Assembly: GCF_023283825.1 (NCBI RefSeq) | Contig: NZ_JAKILD010000015.1 | Coordinates: 1 to 64,000, forward strand | From: Shewanella olleyana | Lineage (GTDB): Bacteria > Pseudomonadota > Gammaproteobacteria > Enterobacterales > Shewanellaceae | Reading direction: 5' to 3' | Length of the DNA stretch: 64,000 nucleotides | Shown: positions 38,156 to 45,666 of the stretch, piece after piece | How the letters are laid out: each line of letters opens with the position of its first letter | How positions within the stretch are numbered: the stretch's first letter is position 1 | Made by a program: the position numbers and the translations under genes | Notes under the pieces: model-generated | Databases searched by the model: none | What the model saw: only the letters and a program-made list of their open reading frames with translations | Told to the model about the DNA's origin: nothing

Positions 38156-38217
38156 GGTTACTCTCCTTCTTAATTAATACCCGTTGTAATTAATAACTAC
38201 AAGTAGGTTTTAATGGA

Positions 38218-38248
38218 TTAATTCAGCTAATTTAATTAGCTGAATTAA
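38218..38248. promoter_or_regulatory. Palindrome at the predicted transcript start of the YqjD-like operon
   Basis: TTAATTCAGCTAA and its perfect complement, separated by TTTAA, lie just downstream of the -12 element at 38253. In DNA this may be an operator; in RNA it would be a hairpin at the very 5' end. Confidence 0.6.
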
Positions 38249-38252
38249 TATA

Positions 38253-38268
38253 AGCCAAGTTCATGCCA
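38253..38268 (-). promoter_or_regulatory. Sigma-54 (-24/-12) promoter of the YqjD-YqjE-YqjK-like operon
   Basis: The minus strand reads TGGCATGAACTTGGCT. GG at -24 and GC at -12 are separated by exactly ten bases, and the -24 box matches TGGCAC at five of six positions. Predicted RNA start is near 38241, about 85 bases before the YqjD-like ATG. Confidence 0.65.
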
Positions 38269-38418
38269 AGTGTTAAAAACACCTCTAACACCTCATATCC
38301 CAATCTAAATAAATCCCATAGCATGGAATTCTGGTGTAACAATTTCACAATAAAGTATTCATTAATGTATTTTTTACAAAACAACTGAGTCTAAGCAACT
38401 ATCACCAGCATAATTTAA

Positions 38419-38434
38419 TGGCATAAATAATGCT
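38419..38434 (+). promoter_or_regulatory. Possible sigma-54 promoter reading toward the helical protein at 38687
   Basis: TGGCATAAATAATGCT has GG and GC ten bases apart and shares TGGCAT with the two other sites. It is divergent from the site at 38253. The leader to the next good gene would be about 240 bases, so confidence is moderate. Confidence 0.45.
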
Positions 38435-38467
38435 TCATCAATTAAAACAAATTATTAATAGATAACA

Positions 38468-38560
38468 ATGGTTAAAATAAAAACGATAGAAAGAGGACTT
38501 TATCTCAACACAGAAAATCTCATTACAGAAAGTCTCATTACAGAAAATAAGTGGGAATAA
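38468..38560 (+). CDS. Possible 30-residue ORF built on a 15-base tandem repeat
   Basis: From ATG 38468 a 30-codon frame contains three in-frame copies of a 15-base repeat (38503-38547), giving NTENL-ITESL-ITENK. It lies within the leader predicted from the promoter at 38419. No ribosome site is evident, so it may be just repeated leader sequence. Confidence 0.25.
   Translation: MVKIKTIERGLYLNTENLITESLITENKWE
38503..38547. repeat. Three tandem 15-base repeats
   Basis: TCTCAACACAGAAAA, TCTCATTACAGAAAG and TCTCATTACAGAAAA follow each other directly. The unit length is a multiple of three and the copies differ at two or three positions. Confidence 0.9.
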
Positions 38561-38686
38561 CTAAAAACGTCATCCCTAAAAATAGATCAGTAAGTTAATA
38601 ACACGAACACTCAAAGGAAATTGCATTCACTTTGTGAATATAAAATATCAAAATAAATAATACTAACGACATTTAGGAGTTATAAG

Positions 38687-39103
38687 ATGTTATTGATAAA
38701 AAATAACTCAGTTGAGACCATACAATACAAAGGTGTTGATAAACTCATATCTAGCCTGAAAAAGCATTACCTTGCCTGTTTATATTTAATTAATAAAAAA
38801 GACCATGAAAACATATCAAGAGCCGCTAAGCGCTTTGTAAAAATTGAGCATTCTATGATTAATGAAGTCAATCGAAAGTTTAATATTGAAGAGCCGATTC
38901 AAAACCACTTAAACGTTGCCCAGCCGCTAGCTACGATCAGTAATTACCATGAAATGTACCATAGCAACGTAAAGTTAATAGCCTTTCTAAAAAGTACTAT
39001 TAGGCAGTTTAACAATTGCCATATGGCATCTTTTCTTTCCTACTGGGTTGCCGCCTTACAGCTTGAAAATGATGAAATGGAAAAACATTTAAAGACTAAA
39101 TAG
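38687..39103 (+). CDS. Helical protein of unknown function in the stress cluster
   Basis: A 138-residue, mostly helical, soluble protein with five His in the second half and motifs such as KIEHSMINEVNRKF, NYHEMYHSN and ENDEMEKHLKTK. It has no signal peptide or membrane segment. The spacing of His and Glu resembles helical-bundle proteins, but no definite hemerythrin or ferritin motif can be read. TTAGGAG precedes the ATG. It converges on the mscS operon and shares a strong bidirectional terminator with it. Confidence 0.65.
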   Translation: MLLIKNNSVETIQYKGVDKLISSLKKHYLACLYLINKKDHENISRAAKRFVKIEHSMINEVNRKFNIEEPIQNHLNVAQPLATISNYHEMYHSNVKLIAFLKSTIRQFNNCHMASFLSYWVAALQLENDEMEKHLKTK

Positions 39104-39189
39104 AGTAAATTCACTGCTAAAATAACCTTAAAGAATACTAGGCTCTATGCTTCATTTATTTGCTCCCTGTGTATGAACGGAGTAAGCAC

Positions 39190-39228
39190 AAAAAAAGCGT
39201 TAAGACTTATCGTCTTAACGCTTTTTTT
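39190..39228. terminator. Strong bidirectional terminator
   Basis: A 16-pair stem (AAAAAAGCGTTAAGAC with its complement, five-base loop) is flanked by A and T runs. It lies between the helical protein on the plus strand and mscS on the minus strand and can end both. Confidence 0.9.
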
Positions 39229-39258
39229 AGTGAAAACAATATAACATCTTACAGCTCT

Positions 39259-40173
39259 TTAAGAGTCTTGATGCTGCTCAGCCAATACACTAGATAAATG
39301 TTTACCGCCTTTTGCATCAAAATCAAGCGTTCTGATGGGGAATGGGATCATAATTCCAGCATCAGCTAACGTCTCTTTAATCGTTATTATCCCGTCATTT
39401 TTCACATCCATATAGTCAAAATGACCAGGGTAATCTATCCAAAACCATACGAGTAAGTTAACACTGCTGTCAGCAAAGCTTGATGCATGAACTGCCGTTT
39501 TTTCGGTATTAGCAACATAAGGTTTTTGGTTAATCGCATCTGTAATCACTTGGGCAGCGGTTTTCGGACAATCACCGTAAGAAATACCCACGGGGATTTC
39601 TATTCGTCTCAACCCTTTTCTACTGTAGTTAGTTAAAATACTGCGAAAAACCATCTTATTTGGGATCATGACATGCTGACCAGAAAACGTTTCAACCAAT
39701 GTATTACGTAAATTGATCTTTACAATTCTTCCCATCACATCATTGGAACTAATAATATCTCCAATTTTAAATGGCTTACGAACACTCATGGTGATGCCTG
39801 AAATCAAATTCTCAGTCATATCTTGAAACGCAAAACCAATAGCGAGACCAAGAATACCCGCACCAGCAAGCAAGGAGGTAACAGTCCCTTGTAAACCCAC
39901 AAAGTCTAACGCCACAAAAAAACCGATGGTGGTGATAGTTACTTTAATTATCGATGCTAATAAATTGATAACTTCTTGAGAATCTACAACTTTATTACTT
40001 AAATTCTTGAAAATTTTGCCACCAATATTGGCAATAAAAATAAATACCAGAAGCGTTATGAAAGCAACAATCAGGTTAGGAATGAGTTTAATGGCTTCTA
40101 CTAGCCAATCCTCTAATTTCCCTTCAATCAAATTCCAAAACTTTTGCAGACTAAAAGAGAGACTTGTTTCCAT
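39259..40173 (-). CDS. Small-conductance mechanosensitive channel (MscS family)
   Basis: A 304-residue channel protein with three membrane helices (about 25-50, 70-92 and 98-125) and a cytoplasmic beta/alpha vestibule. The pore-lining third helix is LLAGAGILGLAIGFAFQDMTENLISGITM, with the Gly/Ala packing typical of MscS (E. coli 286 residues). It releases solutes upon sudden hypo-osmotic stress. AAAGGGA precedes the ATG. It follows the phosphatase-kinase gene by 39 bases and is the last gene before the terminator. Confidence 0.9.
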   Translation of the reverse strand: METSLSFSLQKFWNLIEGKLEDWLVEAIKLIPNLIVAFITLLVFIFIANIGGKIFKNLSNKVVDSQEVINLLASIIKVTITTIGFFVALDFVGLQGTVTSLLAGAGILGLAIGFAFQDMTENLISGITMSVRKPFKIGDIISSNDVMGRIVKINLRNTLVETFSGQHVMIPNKMVFRSILTNYSRKGLRRIEIPVGISYGDCPKTAAQVITDAINQKPYVANTEKTAVHASSFADSSVNLLVWFWIDYPGHFDYMDVKNDGIITIKETLADAGIMIPFPIRTLDFDAKGGKHLSSVLAEQHQDS

Positions 40174-40212
40174 GATTTTTCCCTTTATTCTTTAATTATA
40201 GACATTTGGCAA

Positions 40213-41826
40213 TTATGGGACACAAACGGTAAGCGCTTTCTTTTTGATGCTAATGTCGAGTGAATCAGTTGAATAGTTTTCTCCGTCAATGACATATTCG
40301 ATAGGAGAATTAGATTCAATTTCAACATTCTGAGCTGACTCGTAATTGAAATGACTTGATTGTTCTTTTACTCCCAAGCCTGAAAGCATGACATCAGAAA
40401 CAGCCAGAAATCTTTTCGCCAGTGACTCCGTGTTCTCTAAATAAGTGACATGCAATTGGCCGTCATCTGGTTGTGGCATTGCCCCTCCTTGAGCAAGTAA
40501 AGTACTAAAAGGAGAAGCATTCGCGACGACTAAGCTTTCTAGGGTCATTTCTCGTGGCTTTTTACCATCTATTGTTACCTTAAACTGCTGATGCTTTCCC
40601 GCGACAACGGCATTGAAAAAACCGGCTAAATAGGCAACCTGGCCCCTGTCATTTTTTTGCTCTCGCTGAGCGTAATCAATCATCTGTTCTTCAAAACCAA
40701 TCCCCAAGATCAATAGCATTGGTTGACCGTTACAAAATGCCAAATCAATTTTCTTAGTATTGCCTGAAAGAATAGCCTCACAGGCTTTTTCAACTGGTGA
40801 CACCTTAGTCTCAACACCATAGAGTACGTGACACAATGCATTTGCAGTCCCTAAAGGCATAACGCCCAATACAGTGTTCGTTTCCATTATTTCATTCGCA
40901 ACTTCACTTACCGTTCCGTCTCCACCAGAAACAATAACCTGAGCATAATTTTGGGCGCAGGCTTGCTTTGCTAAAGCTTGTGCCGAGACCTCTTTGCTAG
41001 TAGTTAATATCACTAAGCTATATTTACGAGTGAGCTCACGAATTACTTGTTGTTGGTTTAATTTCCACTTCCCGCCTCCAGCAACAGGATTGACGATAAG
41101 GCAGCATTTATCTTCCACAGTCAGCAAGCCATTTTCACTAATCGCATATAAGGTTTTCAGCTGCTGAGTGTTTAACCTTGCGGTACTTCGCACATCGTTA
41201 ATGTTTTTCAAAACCTGCTCAACCGATAAAGAAGAATCTTTGGCTAACAGGTATGCAGCAACAACGAATACCGAACGACCACGGCCTAATGCGCAGTGAA
41301 CTACTACGGATCTCGACTGGTTAATTTGAGTATCAATCCAATTAATTGCATGCTTAATTTTATGCAGTTTGGGCGCTTTATGATCAAGAACAGGAGTATT
41401 TAGATAGTGAAATGACTCGTCTAACATTGCACTTTCCAAACCAGAGAATTCGGCCGTGACATCAACAATGCAGTTTATATCTTTAGACTCTAGGTAAGAT
41501 AAATCTGCAGGAAACAAGCGGCGAGATACAAATAAGTGATGGCCAACTTTTTGTATTGGCTCTACTTTGTCCCTCTTAATCGCCCAAGCATTATATGCAC
41601 GAGCACCTAGTAGAAATGGAATAAACGCCCAGCGGATCCACCAAACTATTTTACCGTCGCGATTTTTTCTAAATATTGAAGGCATATCGAAAATGTATGC
41701 CCCACTAACGATGAAAAATGACAAGAAGCACCACGCAAAAAAAACACTGATGTAGAAATTTGAAACAACAATAGAAGCAATAAAACAAGCCATTGCGATT
41801 AATATGTAATATTTAACAATAAACAT
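40213..41826 (-). CDS. Fusion of dual-specificity phosphatase and diacylglycerol kinase-like domain
   Basis: A 537-residue protein. N-terminal membrane helices (about 5-30 and a hydrophobic stretch near 68-80) precede a dual-specificity phosphatase domain (about 90-230) with the active loop VHCALGRGRS near 181 (HCxxGxxR). A DAGK/LCB5-type lipid kinase domain (about 240-530) follows, with NPVAGGGKW and SGGDGTVSEVANEI, and GVMPLGTANALC. Both active sites look intact. It should act at the inner membrane on a lipid substrate, possibly diacylglycerol or phosphatidylglycerophosphate chemistry. AAGGAAGG precedes the ATG. Confidence 0.88.
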   Translation of the reverse strand: MFIVKYYILIAMACFIASIVVSNFYISVFFAWCFLSFFIVSGAYIFDMPSIFRKNRDGKIVWWIRWAFIPFLLGARAYNAWAIKRDKVEPIQKVGHHLFVSRRLFPADLSYLESKDINCIVDVTAEFSGLESAMLDESFHYLNTPVLDHKAPKLHKIKHAINWIDTQINQSRSVVVHCALGRGRSVFVVAAYLLAKDSSLSVEQVLKNINDVRSTARLNTQQLKTLYAISENGLLTVEDKCCLIVNPVAGGGKWKLNQQQVIRELTRKYSLVILTTSKEVSAQALAKQACAQNYAQVIVSGGDGTVSEVANEIMETNTVLGVMPLGTANALCHVLYGVETKVSPVEKACEAILSGNTKKIDLAFCNGQPMLLILGIGFEEQMIDYAQREQKNDRGQVAYLAGFFNAVVAGKHQQFKVTIDGKKPREMTLESLVVANASPFSTLLAQGGAMPQPDDGQLHVTYLENTESLAKRFLAVSDVMLSGLGVKEQSSHFNYESAQNVEIESNSPIEYVIDGENYSTDSLDISIKKKALTVCVP

Positions 41827-41856
41827 AATGCGGCCTTCCTTATCCCATCAATTCAT

Positions 41857-41883
41857 TAAAAAGGGCTCAATGTATGAGCCCTT
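41857..41883 (-). terminator. Terminator between hemerythrin and the phosphatase-kinase gene
   Basis: AAGGGCTCA/TGAGCCCTT with a five-base loop is followed on the minus strand by five Ts. It divides the BON-to-hemerythrin genes from the phosphatase-kinase and mscS genes, so the latter are expressed by read-through or from their own unidentified promoter. Confidence 0.75.
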
Positions 41884-41923
41884 AGTTCATCCGATTTAGC
41901 GAGATTAGTGTTTAGCGATAAAG

Positions 41924-42352
41924 TTAGGCCATTTCTTTTTCATATTGTCTAGCCAATGTTTGTTTTTGCTCAGTATCTAAAACTCGTCCTGCACTCTGAA
42001 AAAATCGCTGTTCTTCCTCTTCTAAGTGATGAATCACTTTATGTTTCAGTGTCTTCATTAACTTAAGCCAAGCAGCTGAGGACATATCAGTGCAGTCAAG
42101 TTGTTCTAAAACTTTATCAATATCATGGTGCTCGGCAATTCCGTGCCTACTCATGTCAATTGCTTGATCACTCTCAATAAGTGGTGCATAAAAGTGGCGT
42201 TCTTCAGCCCTTGCATGCTTAGTCAATTCATCTTTGAGTGAAGCATAGAATTCTTGCCTTGCTTGGGTATCGCCAGAGGTTTGGAGCAAGGCATCCAATA
42301 AAATACGTTGTTTTTCGTGGCTATCTTTGAGTACGTCAAATATATTTTTCAT
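41924..42352 (-). CDS. Hemerythrin HHE-domain protein
   Basis: A 142-residue four-helix protein with the iron-ligand pattern of hemerythrin-like domains: DSHEKQR (first helix), HARAEERHFYAPL (HxxxE), HHDIDKVL and HKVIHHLEEEEQRFF (HxxxHxxxE). Such proteins bind a di-iron centre and sense or store oxygen or NO, or handle iron during stress. AGGAA precedes the ATG. It follows the small lipoprotein gene by 71 bases. Confidence 0.88.
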   Translation of the reverse strand: MKNIFDVLKDSHEKQRILLDALLQTSGDTQARQEFYASLKDELTKHARAEERHFYAPLIESDQAIDMSRHGIAEHHDIDKVLEQLDCTDMSSAAWLKLMKTLKHKVIHHLEEEEQRFFQSAGRVLDTEQKQTLARQYEKEMA

Positions 42353-42423
42353 GTCTAATTCCTATTCAATAGTTTTATTTTTAATCAGGATTCAAGCATC
42401 TCATTGCACTCTACATAACCGGT

Positions 42424-42621
42424 TTAACAATCTTCATCTTCAGCGCCTAACTCCTCTTTTACTTTTTCACAGCTATCTTCTATTGCGTTTCGAGTATCCT
42501 CAGCAGCTTCATCAATTTTTTCTCCCGCCTGCTCCATTGGTCCATCGTCACTACAAGCAGTTAACGCTAATGCGACGCCGACAATACTTAAAAAACGATA
42601 AGTTATTTTTCTTAATTTCAT
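42424..42621 (-). CDS. Small acidic lipoprotein
   Basis: A 65-residue precursor with a signal ending in ALTAC, so the mature lipoprotein starts at Cys 23. The mature part is 43 residues, very acidic, helical, and contains two further cysteines (SCEK and the C-terminal Cys). It resembles the small entericidin-like or YgdI-like stress lipoproteins in size only. CTAGGAG before the ATG overlaps the stop codon of the DUF1328 gene, implying translational coupling. Confidence 0.75.
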   Translation of the reverse strand: MKLRKITYRFLSIVGVALALTACSDDGPMEQAGEKIDEAAEDTRNAIEDSCEKVKEELGAEDEDC

Positions 42622-42629
42622 ATAAACTC

Positions 42630-42800
42630 CTAGTGTTTATTTTTATTTATAAACATCATCAATATTGAGACAATAAATGAGATAACAAATAAATAAAATA
42701 TTATTTTAGCGACTGTAGTAGCAGCTCCAGCAATACCGCCAAAACCAAATAGACCAGCGACAATAGCAATAACAAAAAATATTAATGCCCAGCGAATCAT
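42630..42800 (-). CDS. DUF1328 (YtjA) family small membrane protein
   Basis: A 56-residue, almost wholly hydrophobic protein beginning [20 protein letters not shown] and continuing [15 protein letters not shown], the DUF1328/YtjA signature. Two membrane helices are expected. YtjA-type proteins are widespread in stress-induced clusters with BON and hemerythrin genes, but their role is unknown. The gene is too short for many automatic calls. It lies between the BON protein (43-base gap) and the lipoprotein, with which it overlaps at the ribosome site. Confidence 0.9.
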   Translation of the reverse strand: MIRWALIFFVIAIVAGLFGFGGIAGAATTVAKIIFYLFVISFIVSILMMFINKNKH

Positions 42801-42843
42801 TATCCACCCACTTATTTAAAATTGAATTTATATAAATTTAAAA

Positions 42844-43392
42844 CTAATTAATCACAGTTAGTTCATCAATCACTTTATCAACATCAGAAGTATTTTTGGC
42901 AATCGACAATGCTAAGTCATGCTCACTAATTGAGCCAACAGAACCTGTCAATAACACAATATTATCTTGTGTTTCAATTTCAATATCGCTACCACTAACA
43001 CCTTCACTCATTAATAGGCGTGTTTTTACAATCGTTGTTATTTTAGTGTCAGTTAATACCTGTACTAATTCTGGGTCTTGGTCATTCTCTGTCCCAATTA
43101 TAGTTAGCTTGTTCTCTACAGATTTTACATTATCTAAACTTAACACTAATTCTTCAGCTAGTGCTTTCTCTGTTTTATTCTCAACAGAACCGGTTAATGT
43201 AACAACTTGCCCTTTCACATAGGTATTAATATCGAAGGAGTTTAAATTTGAATTTAATAATAAAGTTGTCTCGGCTTTACCATCCAACCATGCATCGAGG
43301 GTTTCTTTTTCCCACATACTGTCTGCAACTGCCGCAGATGAAGAAGTAGCGATAAAAATAGATAATAATATTTTACTTGTCATGTTTTTCAT
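42844..43392 (-). CDS. Periplasmic protein with two BON domains (OsmY-like)
   Basis: A 182-residue protein with a signal peptide (about 1-23, ending AVADS). Two BON domains follow: about 38-100 (VKGQVVTLTGSVENKTEKALAE) and 110-182 (ETQDNIVLLTGSVGSISEHDLA). BON domains bind phospholipid and are found in OsmY, which is induced by osmotic stress. AGAGGAT precedes the start. It is the first gene of the minus-strand stress operon and has a sigma-54-type promoter match 36-51 bases upstream. Confidence 0.88.
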   Translation of the reverse strand: MKNMTSKILLSIFIATSSSAAVADSMWEKETLDAWLDGKAETTLLLNSNLNSFDINTYVKGQVVTLTGSVENKTEKALAEELVLSLDNVKSVENKLTIIGTENDQDPELVQVLTDTKITTIVKTRLLMSEGVSGSDIEIETQDNIVLLTGSVGSISEHDLALSIAKNTSDVDKVIDELTVIN

Positions 43393-43427
43393 TTTTTATC
43401 CTCTTTTTAAAAATACATCAATACATA

Positions 43428-43443
43428 TACAACCATCATGCCA
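43428..43443 (-). promoter_or_regulatory. Sigma-54 (-24/-12) promoter of the BON-DUF1328-lipoprotein-hemerythrin operon
   Basis: The minus strand reads TGGCATGATGGTTGTA. Against TGGCACGNNNNTTGCW it differs only at C to T in each box. It shares TTGGCATGA with the site at 38253. The predicted start is about 25 bases before the BON ATG. The loss of the invariant C at -12 lowers certainty. Confidence 0.55.
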
Positions 43444-43813
43444 AAAAATACAAGGCGCTGTTTTATATAGGTTTAATTTAAAATGATTATAATTAATTAA
43501 CCACAGGATAAAAAACAATGTATTAATTACACTCGAGTTTTGTAAAAATTATCACTTATTTATATTTAACCCATTAAATTAAAATATTCATATATTAATA
43601 ATTTAAGAAATACCTATCGACATATCCTCATCAATATTGAGAAATTATTTCATTTGGTTTAAGGCGAAGATATAGATGGTTATACCTGTTCCCATAAATT
43701 CTATTGGGGTCAACTGAATAATTAGCCGACGTAATAACTTGGGTTTAAGATTTCTTTGAGTCGCTTAGCGAACTGTTAAGGGATACCTTAGAGTTCAGCT
43801 TGATATAGGTAAC
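43444..43813. other. Control region between the BON operon and the sigma-54 activator gene
   Basis: About 370 AT-rich bases with no gene. It should contain upstream activator sites for the minus-strand promoter, but I could not identify a repeated site. Confidence 0.3.
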
Positions 43814-43825
43814 AACGTTGCAACG
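43814..43825. promoter_or_regulatory. Perfect 12-base palindrome upstream of the sigma-54 activator
   Basis: ACGTTGCAACGT lies 45 bases before the activator ATG. Its position and symmetry suit an operator, possibly autoregulatory. No second copy was found in the cluster. Confidence 0.45.
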
Positions 43826-43869
43826 TGCTATCCTCGCTTTAATTTAATGTCGTATAAAGAGATTTAATC

Positions 43870-45210
43870 ATGTCGTTACCGACACTATTTATAGAGCTAA
43901 AAGATGAGTTATTGAAGTCTAAGATCAACTCACTCAATGAATTATCAAATTTTGAAGTTTCTCAAAGTGATAACAATGTCCATTGGATAGACAAGTTGCA
44001 GCAACTCCAACCTGATAGCGCTATAGTAGAAGTATCTAAGTTTACTAACGAAGATTTTAATACTTTATCTAATGCCACAGAGTTAGATGACCTAGACTTG
44101 ATCATCATTAGCTCCGGAGCACCGAATAAATATTTAGATATGATGATAAATAATGGTGCTATCTTTCATTACAGACAACCCGTAGATTTGATGATTTTGG
44201 AAGATACTTTGGCTGACTTTAATCAGTTATTCCAGCAAAAACTGGAGCAAGGTCGTAAAGTATCAACCAGCGATCTAGACCAATTTGGCATGCTGATAGG
44301 CTCATCAAGACCCATGCATAAATTGTTTAGAACCATAAGAAAAGTCGCTAAAACTGAAGCCAATGTACTCATTGTTGGTGAAAGTGGCGCAGGCAAAGAA
44401 CTTGTGGCACAAACCATTCACCTCGCTAGTGAAAGAAAGAATCAACCTTTTATTGCCGTTAACTGCGGGGCTATCAGCCCTGAACTGGTGGATAGTGAAC
44501 TATTCGGCCACGAGAAAGGTGCCTTTACTGGTGCCAACCGAGCGCACCAAGGGGTATTTAGCCAAGCAGAAGGTGGAACGCTGTTTTTAGATGAAATAAC
44601 CGAAATGCCACTTGAGCATCAAGTTAAGCTACTGCGTGTATTAGAAACTGGTGAATATAAGTCCGTTGGTGGAAGTAAGCTCAATATAGCTAATACTCGA
44701 ATTGTTGCAGCGACCAACCGTGATCCACAAGTGGCAATTGAAGAGCAGTTTTTAAGAGAAGACTTGTACTTTAGACTAGCGCACTTTCCGATAAATGTTC
44801 CTCCCCTTCGAGAACGTTCAGGTGATATTGTCGGTTTGGCTAAACATTTTATTGCCCATCGAAACGCCGCAGAAACCTCAACAAAAACCATTTTAACCTC
44901 TGCTTTACAAAAAATCGCGGATCATAACTGGCCTGGTAATGTAAGAGAACTGAAACACTGTATTGAACGTGCATTTATATTGGCAGACGAAACAATTAAA
45001 GATGAACATTTAATTTTTGATACTCCACCATTAGAGACAGGAACCAGTGTTGAAGATATGATTCCTGCGGGAGTCTCTCTAGAAAAGATAGAAAAAGCGG
45101 CCATCATAAATACGCTCGAAGAAAACGAAGGTAATAAAAAGGAAACAGCGCAGAACTTAGGCATAAGTATAAAAACACTCTATAACAAACTCGATAAATA
45201 TCAGGATTAA
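43870..45210 (+). CDS. Orphan sigma-54-dependent activator with degenerate receiver domain
   Basis: A 446-residue bacterial enhancer-binding protein. The N-terminal 120 residues have the size and order of a receiver domain but lack its functional residues: the acidic pair is absent (LFIELKD), the phospho-acceptor position reads AIVEVSKF and the conserved Lys is Gln (HYRQPVD). The AAA+ domain (about 140-370) is complete: GESGAGKE, the sigma-54 contact GAFTGANR, LFLDEITEM, and arginine finger region LREDLYFRL. A Fis-type HTH ends the protein (KKETAQNLGISIKTLYNKL). It should activate sigma-54 promoters independently of phosphorylation. AAAGAGA precedes the ATG. It is transcribed away from the BON operon. 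Confidence 0.9.
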   Translation: MSLPTLFIELKDELLKSKINSLNELSNFEVSQSDNNVHWIDKLQQLQPDSAIVEVSKFTNEDFNTLSNATELDDLDLIIISSGAPNKYLDMMINNGAIFHYRQPVDLMILEDTLADFNQLFQQKLEQGRKVSTSDLDQFGMLIGSSRPMHKLFRTIRKVAKTEANVLIVGESGAGKELVAQTIHLASERKNQPFIAVNCGAISPELVDSELFGHEKGAFTGANRAHQGVFSQAEGGTLFLDEITEMPLEHQVKLLRVLETGEYKSVGGSKLNIANTRIVAATNRDPQVAIEEQFLREDLYFRLAHFPINVPPLRERSGDIVGLAKHFIAHRNAAETSTKTILTSALQKIADHNWPGNVRELKHCIERAFILADETIKDEHLIFDTPPLETGTSVEDMIPAGVSLEKIEKAAIINTLEENEGNKKETAQNLGISIKTLYNKLDKYQD

Positions 45211-45237
45211 AGCATTTAATAGGTATTATATTTAGTA

Positions 45238-45497
45238 GTGTTCAAAGTTCTGTGTCATTTCAGAAAAAGAGCCCAAACAGGGATGACACTTTTGAGCTAC
45301 AAATTAGTAAAGTCAAACATCGATCTCTGATGAATTAAACCAGCAAATCCTCTCTATGTTTAGCATGGGATGAACCCTCGAAATATCAAAAACATGTTGA
45401 TTGAGGGCATATTGAGGACATTTATGACATCAACGCCTCAAGCAGCACCGTTAACATAGTGACAGATACACTTATCCCAGAGCTAACAGCGCTGTAA
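45238..45497 (+). pseudogene. Decayed IS256-type transposase fragment
   Basis: In the frame 45372-45497 the translation EPSKYQKHVD*GHIEDIYDINASSS... continues to IVTDTLIPELTAL and a stop. The segment IYDIN-S-ST-NIVTD--IPEL matches the region of IS256/mutator transposases that reads roughly YDxxVSxxTISxITDxxxPEL, preceded by an EPxxxxKH block with the intervening residues deleted. GTTCAAAGTTCTGTGTCATTTC near 45239 may be a terminal repeat. There is an internal stop and no full domain, so it is inactive. Confidence 0.6.
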
Positions 45498-45561
45498 CCC
45501 CATTAAATCAGAAAATATTAAGTATAGTTTTCCGCTTACACTTAACAAAATAGAGCATTAA

Positions 45562-45596
45562 TAAAAAACCTCTCCCCATAAAATGAGAAGAGGCTT
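45562..45596 (-). terminator. Terminator of the periplasmic protein gene at 45667
   Basis: On the minus strand CCTCTTCTC/GGGAGAGG with an eight-base loop is followed by six Ts, about 70 bases past the stop codon. Confidence 0.8.
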
Positions 45597-45666
45597 TGGT
45601 AACTTACAACAGGACTTTTAAAGTTAACTATGGTTATCTTATGTCAATGTATGCTTTCAGCGACAC

